A stretch of DNA of 64,000 nucleotides from Flammeovirga sp. EKP202 (GCF_014534745.1 NZ_JACVVP010000002.1:124001-188000); one strand, 5' to 3'; shown: positions 34,956-44,816, counted from the first letter of the stretch. The notes: generated by a model not told the origin, from the letters alone. Numbers and translations are program-made.

Positions 34956-37250
34956 ATGGTGAATATCACAAACAAAATTGCTCAAGCCTTGAGCATATCA
35001 GAAAAGCAAGTAAAAGACACACTTGCTTTATTGGATGAAGGAGCTACTGTACCTTTCATTTCTCGATACAGAAAAGAAGTTACAGGTAGTTTAGATGAAG
35101 TTCAAGTTGCTGACATTAGAGATAAGGCGCTACAACTTAGAGAACTTGATAAAAGAAGAGAAAGTATTCTTAAGAGTATTGAAGATCAGGGTAAATTGAC
35201 GGATGCACTAAAAGATAAAATCCTTGCAGCTGAAACAATGTCTGTATTAGAGGATATTTACCTTCCATATAAACCTAAAAGAAAAACAAAGGCAAGTATC
35301 GCAAAAGAAAGAGGTTTAGAGCCTTTAGCAGATATTTTACTTTCGCCAGACTTATCAACGGATATTGAGGCGGAAGCAGCTAAATTTATAGATCCTGAAA
35401 AAGAGGTCGAAGATATTGATAAAGCCCTTGCTGGTGCTAGAGATATTATTGCTGAGAAAGTAAATGAAGATGCAGAAACTCGTGCTGAAATGCGTGAGCT
35501 TTTCATGAGTAAAGGTACTTTCAAGGCTAAAGTAATTCCAGGTAAAGAAGAAGAAGGTGCCAAATATAAAGACTATTTCGATTGGAATGAGTCATTAAAA
35601 GGAGCTCCTTCACACCGTGTACTTGCCATGAGAAGAGCAGAAAAAGAAATGATCATTTCATTAGACTGTTCTCCTGAAGAAGAAGATGCATTATTCTTAA
35701 TGGAAGACATTCACGTAGATCAAAGAACTCCAAGTGCAGCTCAAATCCAATTGGCAGTTAAAGATGCTTACAAACGTCTTTTAAAACCATCAATGGAAAC
35801 AGAATCGCGTTTAGTTTCTAAAAAAGATGCAGACGAAGAAGCAATTGGTGTGTTTGCTGAAAACTTAAGACAATTATTATTGTCAGCTCCTCTTGGGCAA
35901 AAAAGAGTTTTAGCACTTGACCCTGGATTCAGAACAGGTTGTAAGCTGGTTTGCTTAGATAGACAAGGTAAACTTTTAGAAAATACAGCCATCTTCCCTA
36001 ACGAACCACAAAGAAAAGTAGCTGAATCAGGTTCTATTGTAAAAAGATTATGTGAGAAACACAACATCGAAGCGATTGCGATTGGTAATGGTACAGCAAG
36101 TCGTGAAACAGAGTCTTTTGTTAGAAACCTAGGACTTTCAGGTGTTGAGATCGTTGTTGTGAATGAAAGTGGTGCTTCTATTTACTCTGCTTCAGAAACA
36201 GCAAGAAATGAATTCCCAGACCTTGACTTAACTGTTAGAGGTGCGGTTTCTATTGGTCGTAGACTAATGGATCCATTGGCGGAATTGGTGAAAATTGATC
36301 CTAAATCAATTGGTGTTGGTCAATATCAGCACGACGTTGACCAATCTGCATTAAAGCAAAGTTTGGATGACGTAGTAATGAGTTGTGTAAACGCAGTAGG
36401 CGTGGAAGTGAATACAGCAAGTAAAGAATTACTTTCATACGTTTCTGGTTTAGGGCCAAGCATTGCTCAAAATATCGTTGATTTCAGAAATGAAAACGGT
36501 GCCTTTACAAATAGAGCTCAGTTGAAAAAAGTACCTCGCCTTGGGCCGAAAGCCTACGAACAGTGTGCAGGTTTCTTAAGAATCAGAGATGCTAAAAACC
36601 CATTGGATGCTAGTGCTGTTCACCCAGAAAGTTACAGTATTGTAAAACAGATGGCGGATGATCTAGGAGTTACCATCAATGATTTGATGTCCAATGAAAA
36701 CCTTCACAAACAAATCAAGTTAGATCACTATGTGACGGAAAATGTGGGTATCCCTACACTTACTGATATTTTAAAAGAATTAGCAAAACCAGGACGTGAC
36801 CCTCGTGAAAAATTTGAGGCCTTCCAATTTGCTGACGGTGTAGAAAAAATCACTGACCTTACCGTAGGAATGAAATTACCTGGTATCGTCACAAACATCA
36901 CGAATTTCGGTGCGTTTGTAGATATTGGAGTACACCAAGATGGTTTGGTCCACTTAAGTCAAATGGCTGACCGCTATATCTCTGATCCGAATGAGGTAGT
37001 AAAAGTACATCAAAAAGTACAAGTGGTAGTGACGGACGTCGATATTTCTAGAAACAGAATTGCTTTATCAATGAAAAGCGGTGATGGTGTTGGAAATTCA
37101 CAAGGACGATCACAAAACAGAGGGAAATCGAATACAAATAGAAGACCTTCTAACCAAAACAACAGTAACAGAAGAAGCAATAATAACGATAACGACGACA
37201 ACTTATCAATGCAAGATAAATTGGCAATGTTGAAAAATCGTTTTAAATAA
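34956..37250 (+). CDS. tex: Tex-family RNA-binding transcription accessory protein
   Basis: This nucleic-acid-binding protein is related to eukaryotic Spt6. The helical N-terminal region (FISRYRKEVTGSLDEVQ), the YqgF/RNase H-like domain (ALDPGFRTGCKLVCLD), helix-hairpin-helix repeats (SYVSGLGPSIAQNIVDFR, KVPRLGPKAYEQCAGFLRI) and a C-terminal S1 domain (about 635-705, GIVTNITNFGAFVDIGVHQDG) are all present. A low-complexity Asn/Arg/Ser tail of about 45 residues follows S1. The length is normal for Tex. Its leader has a terminator-like hairpin, which may give autoregulation by an RNA-binding product (inference). Confidence 0.96.
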   Translation: MVNITNKIAQALSISEKQVKDTLALLDEGATVPFISRYRKEVTGSLDEVQVADIRDKALQLRELDKRRESILKSIEDQGKLTDALKDKILAAETMSVLEDIYLPYKPKRKTKASIAKERGLEPLADILLSPDLSTDIEAEAAKFIDPEKEVEDIDKALAGARDIIAEKVNEDAETRAEMRELFMSKGTFKAKVIPGKEEEGAKYKDYFDWNESLKGAPSHRVLAMRRAEKEMIISLDCSPEEEDALFLMEDIHVDQRTPSAAQIQLAVKDAYKRLLKPSMETESRLVSKKDADEEAIGVFAENLRQLLLSAPLGQKRVLALDPGFRTGCKLVCLDRQGKLLENTAIFPNEPQRKVAESGSIVKRLCEKHNIEAIAIGNGTASRETESFVRNLGLSGVEIVVVNESGASIYSASETARNEFPDLDLTVRGAVSIGRRLMDPLAELVKIDPKSIGVGQYQHDVDQSALKQSLDDVVMSCVNAVGVEVNTASKELLSYVSGLGPSIAQNIVDFRNENGAFTNRAQLKKVPRLGPKAYEQCAGFLRIRDAKNPLDASAVHPESYSIVKQMADDLGVTINDLMSNENLHKQIKLDHYVTENVGIPTLTDILKELAKPGRDPREKFEAFQFADGVEKITDLTVGMKLPGIVTNITNFGAFVDIGVHQDGLVHLSQMADRYISDPNEVVKVHQKVQVVVTDVDISRNRIALSMKSGDGVGNSQGRSQNRGKSNTNRRPSNQNNSNRRSNNNDNDDNLSMQDKLAMLKNRFK

Positions 37251-37254
37251 AACT

Positions 37255-37291
37255 AATCCCCTATTTTCAGTAATTGGAAGTAGGGGAATTC
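37255..37291 (+). terminator. Probable weak terminator of tex
   Basis: CCCCTA pairs with TAGGGG, with a weaker inner TTTC / GGAA extension. It lies just after the stop codon; the T tract is short, so this is less certain. Confidence 0.45.
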
Positions 37292-37416
37292 TCTTTGTCA
37301 TAGAAAGGTTTTAAATTGAGCTGTATAGCAAAACTATCTATTACTAAATTTCACTGAAGCCAATTTCGCAAACGATAGGCTTCAACATTATTGCAACACA
37401 AAAATTAAAAAGTCAA

Positions 37417-38244
37417 ATGATTACATATAAAGAAAAGGTTGAAGAGTGTGTTCAAAAAGTACAAACTCTTTGCGATGGATTTCAACCTGAAGTAGGAATT
37501 GTATTAGGTACCGGTCTTGGTGGGCTTGTAGAAGAATTGGATATCAAATATGATTTGTCGTATGAGAAGCTTCCTCACTTTCCTTTATCTACTGTAGAGT
37601 CTCATAAAGGACGCTTGATTTTCGGTTATTTAAATGGGAGAAAAGTAGTAGCTATGCAGGGGAGATTCCATTTTTATGAAGGATATGACATGAAAGAAGT
37701 CACTTTTCCTATTCGTGTTCTAAAACTTTTAGGTGTCTCTGCTTTAATTATTTCTAATGCGGCAGGAGGTATCAACCCTAACTTCCAAAAAAGTGATTTG
37801 ATGATCATCAACGATCACATCAACTTGATGTTTGGTAATCCATTGATTGGGAAAAATGTAGACGAGTGGGGTGATCGCTTCCCTGATATGTTTGAACCTT
37901 ACAGCAATGATCTTATTGAGAAAGCAAAAGAGGTGGTCAAAGAACACAACTTACCAGTTCACGAAGGAGTATATGCCTCAGTAACAGGTCCTAACCTTGA
38001 AACAAAAGCAGAATACAAGTACTTAGGGATTATAGGAGCTGACGTTGTAGGAATGTCAACAGTGCCTGAAGTCATTGTTGCAGTACAAATGAAACTTCCT
38101 GTTTTTGCCGTTTCAGTAGTCACTGATTTATGCTACGAAGGAGCCCTTCAACCTGTCGATTTACCCGAAATTTTGAAAAATGCCAGTAATGCTGAACCTC
38201 ACCTTTCAAAATTAATTGGCGGTTTATTGACAAAAATCATATAA
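37417..38244 (+). CDS. punA: Purine-nucleoside phosphorylase (trimeric type)
   Basis: This enzyme cleaves inosine and guanosine with phosphate for purine salvage. The trimeric PNP signatures are visible: GIVLGTGLGGL near residue 28-38 (phosphate loop), SHKGRLIFG, GRFHFYEGY, SNAAGGINPNFQ, the base-binding Glu in GPNLETKAEYKYL, and DVVGMSTVPEVIVA. The 275 aa is typical. It stands alone, 96 bases upstream of the UspA gene with no terminator seen between, so read-through is possible. Confidence 0.95.
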   Translation: MITYKEKVEECVQKVQTLCDGFQPEVGIVLGTGLGGLVEELDIKYDLSYEKLPHFPLSTVESHKGRLIFGYLNGRKVVAMQGRFHFYEGYDMKEVTFPIRVLKLLGVSALIISNAAGGINPNFQKSDLMIINDHINLMFGNPLIGKNVDEWGDRFPDMFEPYSNDLIEKAKEVVKEHNLPVHEGVYASVTGPNLETKAEYKYLGIIGADVVGMSTVPEVIVAVQMKLPVFAVSVVTDLCYEGALQPVDLPEILKNASNAEPHLSKLIGGLLTKII

Positions 38245-38339
38245 AAATGTTAAATTAATGAAAATAAGCACGTAATTTGCATATTTAAATCCATAATTTA
38301 ATCGGAACAACCTTCTTACTACTGAAAGAATAGTAGAAT

Positions 38340-39260
38340 ATGAACAAAGCACTATCAGCACTATTACCTATAGACCTAACGTATATTGACGATGCCATTA
38401 TGCGTTATTCTCTAACTGCCGCACCTGTATTTTTAGTACAGAAAGTTATCCTTATGCATGTCATAAGAGACGGTTCAGCGAAAGAAGAAGTAGAGTACAA
38501 AGGAAAACTTGTGACTAAGAAAGACATGGTCTTGCAAAAAATGCAGGAGCTTGTTGATAAATTCAGTGAATTAAATGACAGAAACATCGAATTTATATTC
38601 CAAGTTTCTGAATCAAGCGATCCAACATCGAAGATTTTAAAAGCCATTCAAAAAAACAAGGTGGACCTTGTTATTGCTGGTAAGAAAAATATCGCTGAAG
38701 GAAGCGGTACGATTGCACGTCTTTTGACAAGATATGCTTATTGTACTGTATTGACTGTTTCGGAAAACCCTCAAGTACCAATTAAAAAAGCCATCGTTCC
38801 TATTGATTTTTCTGAGATGTCTAAAATGGCCATGAAAAATGCTATTCAGATTGCCAATAGAAATCATATGGAATTGACCATACTTCATGTATACGCCCTG
38901 CCAACAGGATATACAGCTTCAGGAAAAACACCCGAAGAGTATGCTCAGGTATTACTACAACATGCTGAAAAAAGATGTAAAAACTTCTTGAAGCAGTTTG
39001 ATTTTGGAGACATCGACTACAAGACAAGATTACACTTTGACATTTATGGAAACAATGAAGCTAAAATCATTTCCAATATATCATTGGTAGAAGATGGAGA
39101 CTTGATTGTCATGGGATCAAGAGGAAGATCGGCCCTAGCTGCTACTTTTATTGGTAGTACAGCCGAAAGCTTACTAAAACAACATACTACAATCTCAACT
39201 ATGGTCGTTAAAGACAAAGTGAGAAACTTAGGATTGTTTGGAGCTTTATTAGAAATCTAA
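38340..39260 (+). CDS. Tandem-domain universal stress protein
   Basis: Two UspA folds are joined: residues about 1-142 and 144-297. The second has the nucleotide-binding pattern G-x2-G-x9-GS/T in MGSRGRSALAATFIGSTAE, so it probably binds ATP. In the first the corresponding region (AGKKNIAEGSGTIARLLTR) is degenerate, suggesting one active and one structural domain. Cytosolic. A clean terminator follows. The role is stress adaptation with no defined partner here. Confidence 0.9.
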   Translation: MNKALSALLPIDLTYIDDAIMRYSLTAAPVFLVQKVILMHVIRDGSAKEEVEYKGKLVTKKDMVLQKMQELVDKFSELNDRNIEFIFQVSESSDPTSKILKAIQKNKVDLVIAGKKNIAEGSGTIARLLTRYAYCTVLTVSENPQVPIKKAIVPIDFSEMSKMAMKNAIQIANRNHMELTILHVYALPTGYTASGKTPEEYAQVLLQHAEKRCKNFLKQFDFGDIDYKTRLHFDIYGNNEAKIISNISLVEDGDLIVMGSRGRSALAATFIGSTAESLLKQHTTISTMVVKDKVRNLGLFGALLEI

Positions 39261-39285
39261 TTTTCCTGAATCAAAAAAACATTTC

Positions 39286-39322
39286 AAAAGCTCTAAGATC
39301 ACTCCTGGTTTTAGAGCTTTTT
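39286..39322 (+). terminator. Terminator of the UspA gene
   Basis: The stem AAAAGCTCTAA / TTAGAGCTTTT has a 14-base loop and ends in T. Confidence 0.85.
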
Positions 39323-39353
39323 ATTGCTATATATTTTCAACTTAAACACTAAA

Positions 39354-40121
39354 ATGGAAGCACTCTTCACAACTGCTGGATTAATCAGTTTAATCACACT
39401 AACATTACTTGAAATCGTTCTCGGTATTGACAACATCATTTTCATCTCTATTGTTAGTGGAAAACTCCCTCAAGAACAACAGGACAAAGCGAGAAGCTTA
39501 GGTATCATGATGGCATTAGTTGTTCGTATTGGTCTATTATTCTCTATTTCATGGCTTGTAGGATTGGAAGATCCTCTGATTACTATTCCTTTCTTAGACC
39601 TTATTGGTGTAGATGGAGCATTGAGTGGTAGAGACTTGATATTACTTGGTGGTGGGTTATTCTTAATTGCCAAAACAACAAGCGAAATTCACGTTCATGT
39701 GGAAGGTGAAGACGAGGAAGAAATGCAAGTCAAAAAAGTAAAATCATTTTGGAGCGGAGTAGTTCAAATTGTATTGATTGATATTGTTTTCTCTTTTGAT
39801 TCAATCTTAACTGCAGTTGGACTTGTAAAAGAATTACCAATTATGATTGCCGCCGTAATTATATCACTTTGCGTAATGTTATTCTTCTCTAAGAAAATTG
39901 CCAATTTTGTAGATACTAACCCTACTATTAAAATGCTAGCCCTTTCATTTTTAGTAATGATTGGTTTCCTATTGGTGATCGAAGCATTTGGTGTTCACGT
40001 TCCTAAGGGATATGTTTACTTTGCCATGGCTTTTGCATTTGGCGTGGAACTTCTTAATATTAGAAGTAGAAAAAAGAATCCTAAAATCAGTAATGCTAAA
40101 GAGGAATCTGTATCAGCTTAA
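39354..40121 (+). CDS. TerC-family integral membrane protein
   Basis: Seven or so TM helices contain the family's acidic intramembrane motifs: EIVLGIDNIIF at the start and DIVFSFDSILTAVG in the middle. TerC proteins have been tied to tellurite resistance and to metal (notably manganese) export linked to metalation of secreted enzymes (family knowledge). The ATG at 39354 is chosen over a TTG at 39324 because it gives a membrane-starting MEALFTTAGLI. No manganese riboswitch is recognisable upstream. Confidence 0.9.
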   Translation: MEALFTTAGLISLITLTLLEIVLGIDNIIFISIVSGKLPQEQQDKARSLGIMMALVVRIGLLFSISWLVGLEDPLITIPFLDLIGVDGALSGRDLILLGGGLFLIAKTTSEIHVHVEGEDEEEMQVKKVKSFWSGVVQIVLIDIVFSFDSILTAVGLVKELPIMIAAVIISLCVMLFFSKKIANFVDTNPTIKMLALSFLVMIGFLLVIEAFGVHVPKGYVYFAMAFAFGVELLNIRSRKKNPKISNAKEESVSA

Positions 40122-40143
40122 TCTTACTAATTATATAAATAAT

Positions 40144-40184
40144 ATCCCCATCAGAATCGATATTCATTTTGATGGGGATTTTTT
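40144..40184. terminator. Terminator of terC-family gene
   Basis: The 10-bp stem ATCCCCATCA / TGATGGGGAT has a 16-base loop and six following T. It ends 2 bases before the convergent lipoprotein gene's stop. Confidence 0.85.
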
Positions 40185-40185
40185 G

Positions 40186-41046
40186 TTAGAGGACATCTAT
40201 TGTATCTGGTTCATTAAAATAAATATAACCATACCAACTTCCTTTCTTTTTTCTAGCATTGTACCTTGGTAATACAAATTCACTCGGTTCTTGAAATTGT
40301 TTTAGATTGATGGTACCTTCAATAACATTTGAATACAATATCTCTTCCTCATTGTTTACTTTCAGTCGTATTTTTGTTTTGTATTCTCCTTTATAAATCG
40401 GCATTGTAAAATAGGTGTATGTTAGACCCGAAAGTGGATTAGGCTTAATGCTATTTCCACACCAACTATGTGCCCAATATTCTATTGGTTTCCATTTTCC
40501 TTCGGGAGTTAAAGCTTCTTGTATAGCCATAATATCTCCATCTTGGGTGAGTATATATTTTATGCTATCGGATAAATTAGCAACCCATACTCTATACCCT
40601 TTCACATCTTCATATACAGAAGGAGATAGATGTCTTTGAGGATAAATTTCTTTACCATAAGAAAAAGTTGGAAGCTTATAACTATGCCACTTACTTACCT
40701 GATAGCTAATAGCTCTTGTAGTATCAATAATTATAGAAGGTCGATAAGAAATCAATGTGTCAATAGGGTCAAACCATTCTTCTTCATCTTCTTCCTCATA
40801 AGAGTTATAAACACTATCAATAAAATGATTATACCTTGCTCTCAAGGAATCATTGGATATAATTTTCTCATAACCTGTAGATGCCACTTGCATAATTTCA
40901 GTTTCGAAAAAGGGCAAACTATCAATATCATATTGTTCTTTATCCTCTATCTGAGGTGGATCAAAAACATACGTTTTGGGCTTGTTCTGTAATTGACAGT
41001 TCCATAATAATAGACTTAAAAAGAGAAGTGTGATTATTCTGTTCAT
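40186..41046 (-). CDS. Hypothetical lipoprotein
   Basis: I do not recognise this 286-aa protein. Residues 1-17 form a lipoprotein signal ending LLLWNC, with lipidation at Cys17. The mature protein starts with a flexible acidic stretch, then a mixed domain with many Tyr and Trp residues (YQVSKWHSYKLPTFSY, PIEYWAHSWCGNSI), ending in ARKKKGSWYGYIYFNEPDT. It starts 3 bases after the stop of the polysaccharide deacetylase gene on the same strand, so the two form an operon and may act on the same cell-surface glycan (inference). Confidence 0.75.
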   Translation of the reverse strand: MNRIITLLFLSLLLWNCQLQNKPKTYVFDPPQIEDKEQYDIDSLPFFETEIMQVASTGYEKIISNDSLRARYNHFIDSVYNSYEEEDEEEWFDPIDTLISYRPSIIIDTTRAISYQVSKWHSYKLPTFSYGKEIYPQRHLSPSVYEDVKGYRVWVANLSDSIKYILTQDGDIMAIQEALTPEGKWKPIEYWAHSWCGNSIKPNPLSGLTYTYFTMPIYKGEYKTKIRLKVNNEEEILYSNVIEGTINLKQFQEPSEFVLPRYNARKKKGSWYGYIYFNEPDTIDVL

Positions 41047-41049
41047 AGT

Positions 41050-41838
41050 TTACTTTTTGTTTTTTAAATAAAGAGCTATTTCCACCATTGTATCTACCCA
41101 AATATCTTTCTTGTGCTTTGATAAATACTCAATCAGTTCGATGTGTGCATCATTAGAAACATTCAAACTATGTTCCCCGCCAACACCATGAAATAGAAAT
41201 ACCACCAATGCATTTTGAGCTTCTGTTTCTTTGACAAGTTTGATCATCTCCTCCCCTGTTTGTCCATGCATACTGAAACATTTGATATTATTCATATCAA
41301 TGGTCTTGCTTGATTCTAAACCATGAAAAGTACCTCTTGCAGCTACAAACTCACTTTCTACTTGATCATAGAAAGGTGTTCCATTAATTGTCAAATCTCC
41401 GCAGGGGTAGGCAAACGTTCGCTCGTCTTTTCCATCAATGGCTTTTAGTAAAGTGTTTGTTGTTTTGATTTCATTAATGGCTCTAAAAATACTGTATTGA
41501 CTTAGGTCTCTTTCAGGTATTACCCAACCTCTATGATCAATACTCCCATCACAAGGATGTGCTAAAGTATGATTGCCTAATTCATGTCCTTTTTTGGATG
41601 CTTTTCGCCATTCCTCCATTCTCTTATTCAGAATTTCGGTATCACCCATTACATAAAAAGTACCCTTTAAATGATGTTTGTCTAAAACTGGCATTACACT
41701 GTCTAAATGTACATTTAGGGCGTCATCATAAGTCAGTACAACGGCACATTTTTTTCCATTCCAAGGCGTATCACTTTGGGCATAGATTACATTGATTACA
41801 AAAAATAAAAGAAGAAAGGTAGTAGTTATTTTTCTCAT
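41050..41838 (-). CDS. Secreted polysaccharide deacetylase (NodB domain, CE4)
   Basis: A signal peptide (1-20, VINVIYAQ) precedes a NodB domain. The CE4 motif 1 reads LTYDDAL with the catalytic/metal Asp pair (Asp38-Asp39), and motif 2 reads H-E-L-G-N-H-TLAHP with metal His90 and His94. It would remove N- or O-acetyl groups from a polysaccharide in the periplasm or outside. The gene is divergent from a secreted sulfatase and precedes a lipoprotein gene by 3 bases, suggesting a glycan-handling cluster. The substrate is not determined. Confidence 0.9.
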   Translation of the reverse strand: MRKITTTFLLLFFVINVIYAQSDTPWNGKKCAVVLTYDDALNVHLDSVMPVLDKHHLKGTFYVMGDTEILNKRMEEWRKASKKGHELGNHTLAHPCDGSIDHRGWVIPERDLSQYSIFRAINEIKTTNTLLKAIDGKDERTFAYPCGDLTINGTPFYDQVESEFVAARGTFHGLESSKTIDMNNIKCFSMHGQTGEEMIKLVKETEAQNALVVFLFHGVGGEHSLNVSNDAHIELIEYLSKHKKDIWVDTMVEIALYLKNKK

Positions 41839-42040
41839 TACTGAAACTAGTTTGCACTAAAAAAAGATTCACTTGTACAGGATTAGTACTTGTTTTAAAT
41901 GTAGAACATATTCTATCCTCTAACAATTCATTAGTGGTAAATTGTGTTTAATCTCAAGAATATCAACGCAATCTATTAAGTGCTAAAGTAAATCTAGTTT
42001 GGTACTTGACAGTAAACTATTTCAGATGAAAACCTTAATT

Positions 42041-43612
42041 ATGAGAAAAACTATTCTAGTATTACTCTCGCTAGGAATTGTATTTTGTTCCTATGCTAGT
42101 GAAAAACCTGAGAAAAAAACACCCAAGAAACCTAATATCGTCATTTTATGGGGAGATGATATAGGACAATTCAATCTATCATTTTGGAACCGTGGTCAAA
42201 TGGGATATATGACACCCAATATTGACCGAATTGCGGAGGAGGGAATTGCTTTTACAGACTATTATGGAGAGCAATCTTGTACTGCTGGCCGTTCTTCTTT
42301 TCTGACTGGGCAAAATCCTATTCGCTCTGGCCTTTCAAAAGTAGGATTACCTGGAGCGAATGCAGGTTTTAGACCTGAACACCCTTCTATGGCTTGGTTA
42401 TTAAAACGAGAAGGATATGCTACTGCTCAGTTTGGAAAAAATCACTTTGGCGACCGTGATGAGATGTTGCCTACCAATCATGGTTTTGATGAATTCTTTG
42501 GCAACTTATACCACTTAAATGCAGAGGAAGAACCCGAACATCCTGATTATCCTCAAGACGACTGGTTTAAAGACAAATTTGGTCCAAGAGGTGTAATCCA
42601 CTCTTACGCCGACGGTAGAGTTACGGATACGGGCCCATTGACTAAGAAAAGAATGGAAACGGTGGATAGAGAAATCACGGAAAGAGCAATTGAATGGGTT
42701 GGCGAAAAAGCGAAAGAAGATGCTCCTTTCTTTTTGTGGTACAATACCGTTGGGATGCACTTTCCTACTTACAGAGCGGATGATATTAAAGGTATTTCTG
42801 GTCAAGGTGGTGATTCTTTTTATGCTGATGTGATGGTAGATCACGATCGAAATATTGGAAAGATCTTAGCAAAGTTGGAAGAACTAGGTGTGATGGAAAA
42901 CACCATTATTATGTATTCTACAGATAATGGCCCACATTATAATGAATGGCCTGACGGTGCAGTCACTCCGTACAGATCTGAGAAAAATACTAACTGGGAA
43001 GGTGCTTATAGAGTACCTTGTCATGTGATGTGGAAAGGTACTATTCCTGAAGGGAAAATACTTACCGGTATTGTTTCTCATCAAGATTGGCTGCCGACGG
43101 TAATGGCTGCCGTTGGAGTAACGGATATCAAAGCTCAATTAGAAAAAGGAGTAGATTATGCCAACCGAAAAGTACAAACAACTATCGATGGCTTCAATAT
43201 GCTCCCTTATTTCAAAGGCGAAACCAAAGAAAGCCCAAGACGAAACTTTATTTATACTTCTGACGATGGTGATGTGACGGCCGTCAGAATGGACGATTGG
43301 AAAGTGGTATTTATGGAACAAAGAGCACGTACGATGCAAGTGTGGGCCGAACCATTTGTGCCGCTTCGTTTACCAAAAATATTTAATATCAGAAGAGACC
43401 CTTATGAAAGAGCTGACACTGATTCCAACTCTTATTGGGCTTGGCTGGCAAAACGTGCTCCTTATATTTACAAAGCGGGTGCTACGGTAGGAGAATTTAT
43501 CCAATCGCTTTATAAATATCCTCAAATAGAAAAAATTGATTCCTTCTCCATTGATGGTGCTATGGACGATTTTAAAAGATGGAATGAAGAAAGATTGAAA
43601 TCAAAACAGTAA
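42041..43612 (+). CDS. Secreted arylsulfatase-type sulfatase
   Basis: This enzyme hydrolyses sulfate esters, probably on algal polysaccharides. The ATG at 42041 gives MRKTILVLLS and a signal peptide ending CSYAS; an ATG at 42026 and a TTG at 41999 are alternatives. The sulfatase signature C-T-A-G-R (Cys80) should be converted to formylglycine, followed by SSFLTGQNP. Metal ligands include the N-terminal GDD (38-40) and later YSTDNGPHYNEWP. The motif C-x-A-x-R can be matured by anaerobic-type enzymes; no maturase is in the window. It ends inside a repeat hairpin that may serve as terminator. Confidence 0.93.
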   Translation: MRKTILVLLSLGIVFCSYASEKPEKKTPKKPNIVILWGDDIGQFNLSFWNRGQMGYMTPNIDRIAEEGIAFTDYYGEQSCTAGRSSFLTGQNPIRSGLSKVGLPGANAGFRPEHPSMAWLLKREGYATAQFGKNHFGDRDEMLPTNHGFDEFFGNLYHLNAEEEPEHPDYPQDDWFKDKFGPRGVIHSYADGRVTDTGPLTKKRMETVDREITERAIEWVGEKAKEDAPFFLWYNTVGMHFPTYRADDIKGISGQGGDSFYADVMVDHDRNIGKILAKLEELGVMENTIIMYSTDNGPHYNEWPDGAVTPYRSEKNTNWEGAYRVPCHVMWKGTIPEGKILTGIVSHQDWLPTVMAAVGVTDIKAQLEKGVDYANRKVQTTIDGFNMLPYFKGETKESPRRNFIYTSDDGDVTAVRMDDWKVVFMEQRARTMQVWAEPFVPLRLPKIFNIRRDPYERADTDSNSYWAWLAKRAPYIYKAGATVGEFIQSLYKYPQIEKIDSFSIDGAMDDFKRWNEERLKSKQ

Positions 43613-43690
43613 TACTATGTTTTAAGCAGTTATACTTAAAAAAAAGAAAGTCTAAAACTTCCGATTTTGATTGTATAACTGCATAGTATT
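43611..43690. repeat. Inverted-repeat element, AGCAGTTATA family (copy 3)
   Basis: The arms AATACTATG-(6 bases)-GCAGTTATAC and GTATAACTGC-ATAGTATT pair. The interior AAAACTTCCGATTTTGATT matches the element at 52583 in the opposite orientation. It starts at the sulfatase stop codon and may act as its terminator. Confidence 0.6.
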
Positions 43691-43751
43691 AACTTGCGGC
43701 TTCATTTGGCATTAGGTCAGATGAAGCCTTTTTATTAATTCAAATATCCCC

Positions 43752-44705
43752 ATGCAGAAGGAACAATTTTTATATACCATCAAATACAATTCAAATGAGA
43801 TCTCCATGTGTGAACTTGAAACAAAAATCCTTTTTGATCAAGCACTCCAAGGCAATCATTTCTTCTCTGATGTAAAAATTGAACCGGACAGCAGTGCTTT
43901 TATCAAGAAAAGAATTGATATCCTTTTCGCTACGGATAATTATGATGAACTCCTTGAAAATATTAAGGCGAAAGATATATGTGCTGAAGGTTTCAAGTTG
44001 GAATATGAAAAACTGAAAGGGGATGAAATTAGCTACAAACCTCGTTTAAATAAACTTCGTGATATTGGCTATATCATCACTGGAGAGCCTGATTATTACA
44101 ATCCCACGATCACTTATGCTTTATGCAATTATGAAGGCGTTTGGTATTTTGGTGAATCGATCCGTGATGATGCTGAATGGCAGAAGCATAATGACAAACC
44201 CTGTTCTTTCAGTAATTCATTAAGTATGAATACAGCCAAAACATTGGTCAATATCGCCTCTAAAGGAAGTAAAGAAAGCAGATTAATAGATACGTGCTGT
44301 GGTGTGGGAACTGTAATGTTAGAAGGCTGTTATGCTGGTTTTAATATAGAAGGGTGCGATATCAATTGGAAGGCCTACAATCATACTACAAAGAACTTAG
44401 AGCATTATGGTTATTCGACAAAAGTCTATAACGAGGATATCAAGAATATTACTCAAAAATATGATGCAGCCATTATTGATTTACCTTACAACCTCTACTC
44501 CGCTTCAAGTGATGAAATTGTAGAAAACATCATTGCATCTGCCTCAAGAATTGCCTCAAGGTTGGTAATCGTTTCTATCACTGATATTAAAGCAATTATT
44601 GAAAAGTATAACCTTGAAATGGTGGATTTCTGTACTGTTGATAAAATAGGGAAAGTGAAGTTTACTAGAAATATTTGGGTATGTGAATTAAGAGCTGAAT
44701 TATAA
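43752..44705 (+). CDS. Putative RNA guanine-N2 methyltransferase (Trm11/UPF0020-like)
   Basis: This is a class I SAM-dependent methyltransferase. The SAM-binding loop reads DTCCGVGTVMLEG (about 180-192), an acidic strand end GCDIN (201-205), and the catalytic motif DLPYN (243-247), the N-P-P-Y-like motif of amino methyltransferases acting on RNA guanine N2 in Trm11/TrmG10 relatives (family knowledge). The N-terminal 145 residues are not a recognisable THUMP domain from motifs but occupy that place. It is cytosolic. The substrate, tRNA position 10 or another RNA, is not settled. Confidence 0.75.
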   Translation: MQKEQFLYTIKYNSNEISMCELETKILFDQALQGNHFFSDVKIEPDSSAFIKKRIDILFATDNYDELLENIKAKDICAEGFKLEYEKLKGDEISYKPRLNKLRDIGYIITGEPDYYNPTITYALCNYEGVWYFGESIRDDAEWQKHNDKPCSFSNSLSMNTAKTLVNIASKGSKESRLIDTCCGVGTVMLEGCYAGFNIEGCDINWKAYNHTTKNLEHYGYSTKVYNEDIKNITQKYDAAIIDLPYNLYSASSDEIVENIIASASRIASRLVIVSITDIKAIIEKYNLEMVDFCTVDKIGKVKFTRNIWVCELRAEL

Positions 44706-44775
44706 TTCTCTTTCCAATAGATATTTTCACTTTTCTATGAAACAGTTCATTTCTTCTCTAAAAAATGATAACTTA

Positions 44776-44783
44776 TACTTTTG
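44776..44783 (+). promoter_or_regulatory. -7 promoter element for the cupin gene
   Basis: TACTTTTG matches TAnnTTTG and lies 33 bases before the ATG at 44817. Confidence 0.4.
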
Positions 44784-44816
44784 ATTATCAATTAAATATC
44801 AATCTACTCAAATACT

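Noticed and set aside
39324-39353. TTG-started extension of the TerC gene
   Set aside because: The extra 10 residues precede the membrane-starting ATG and lie at the tail of the UspA terminator.
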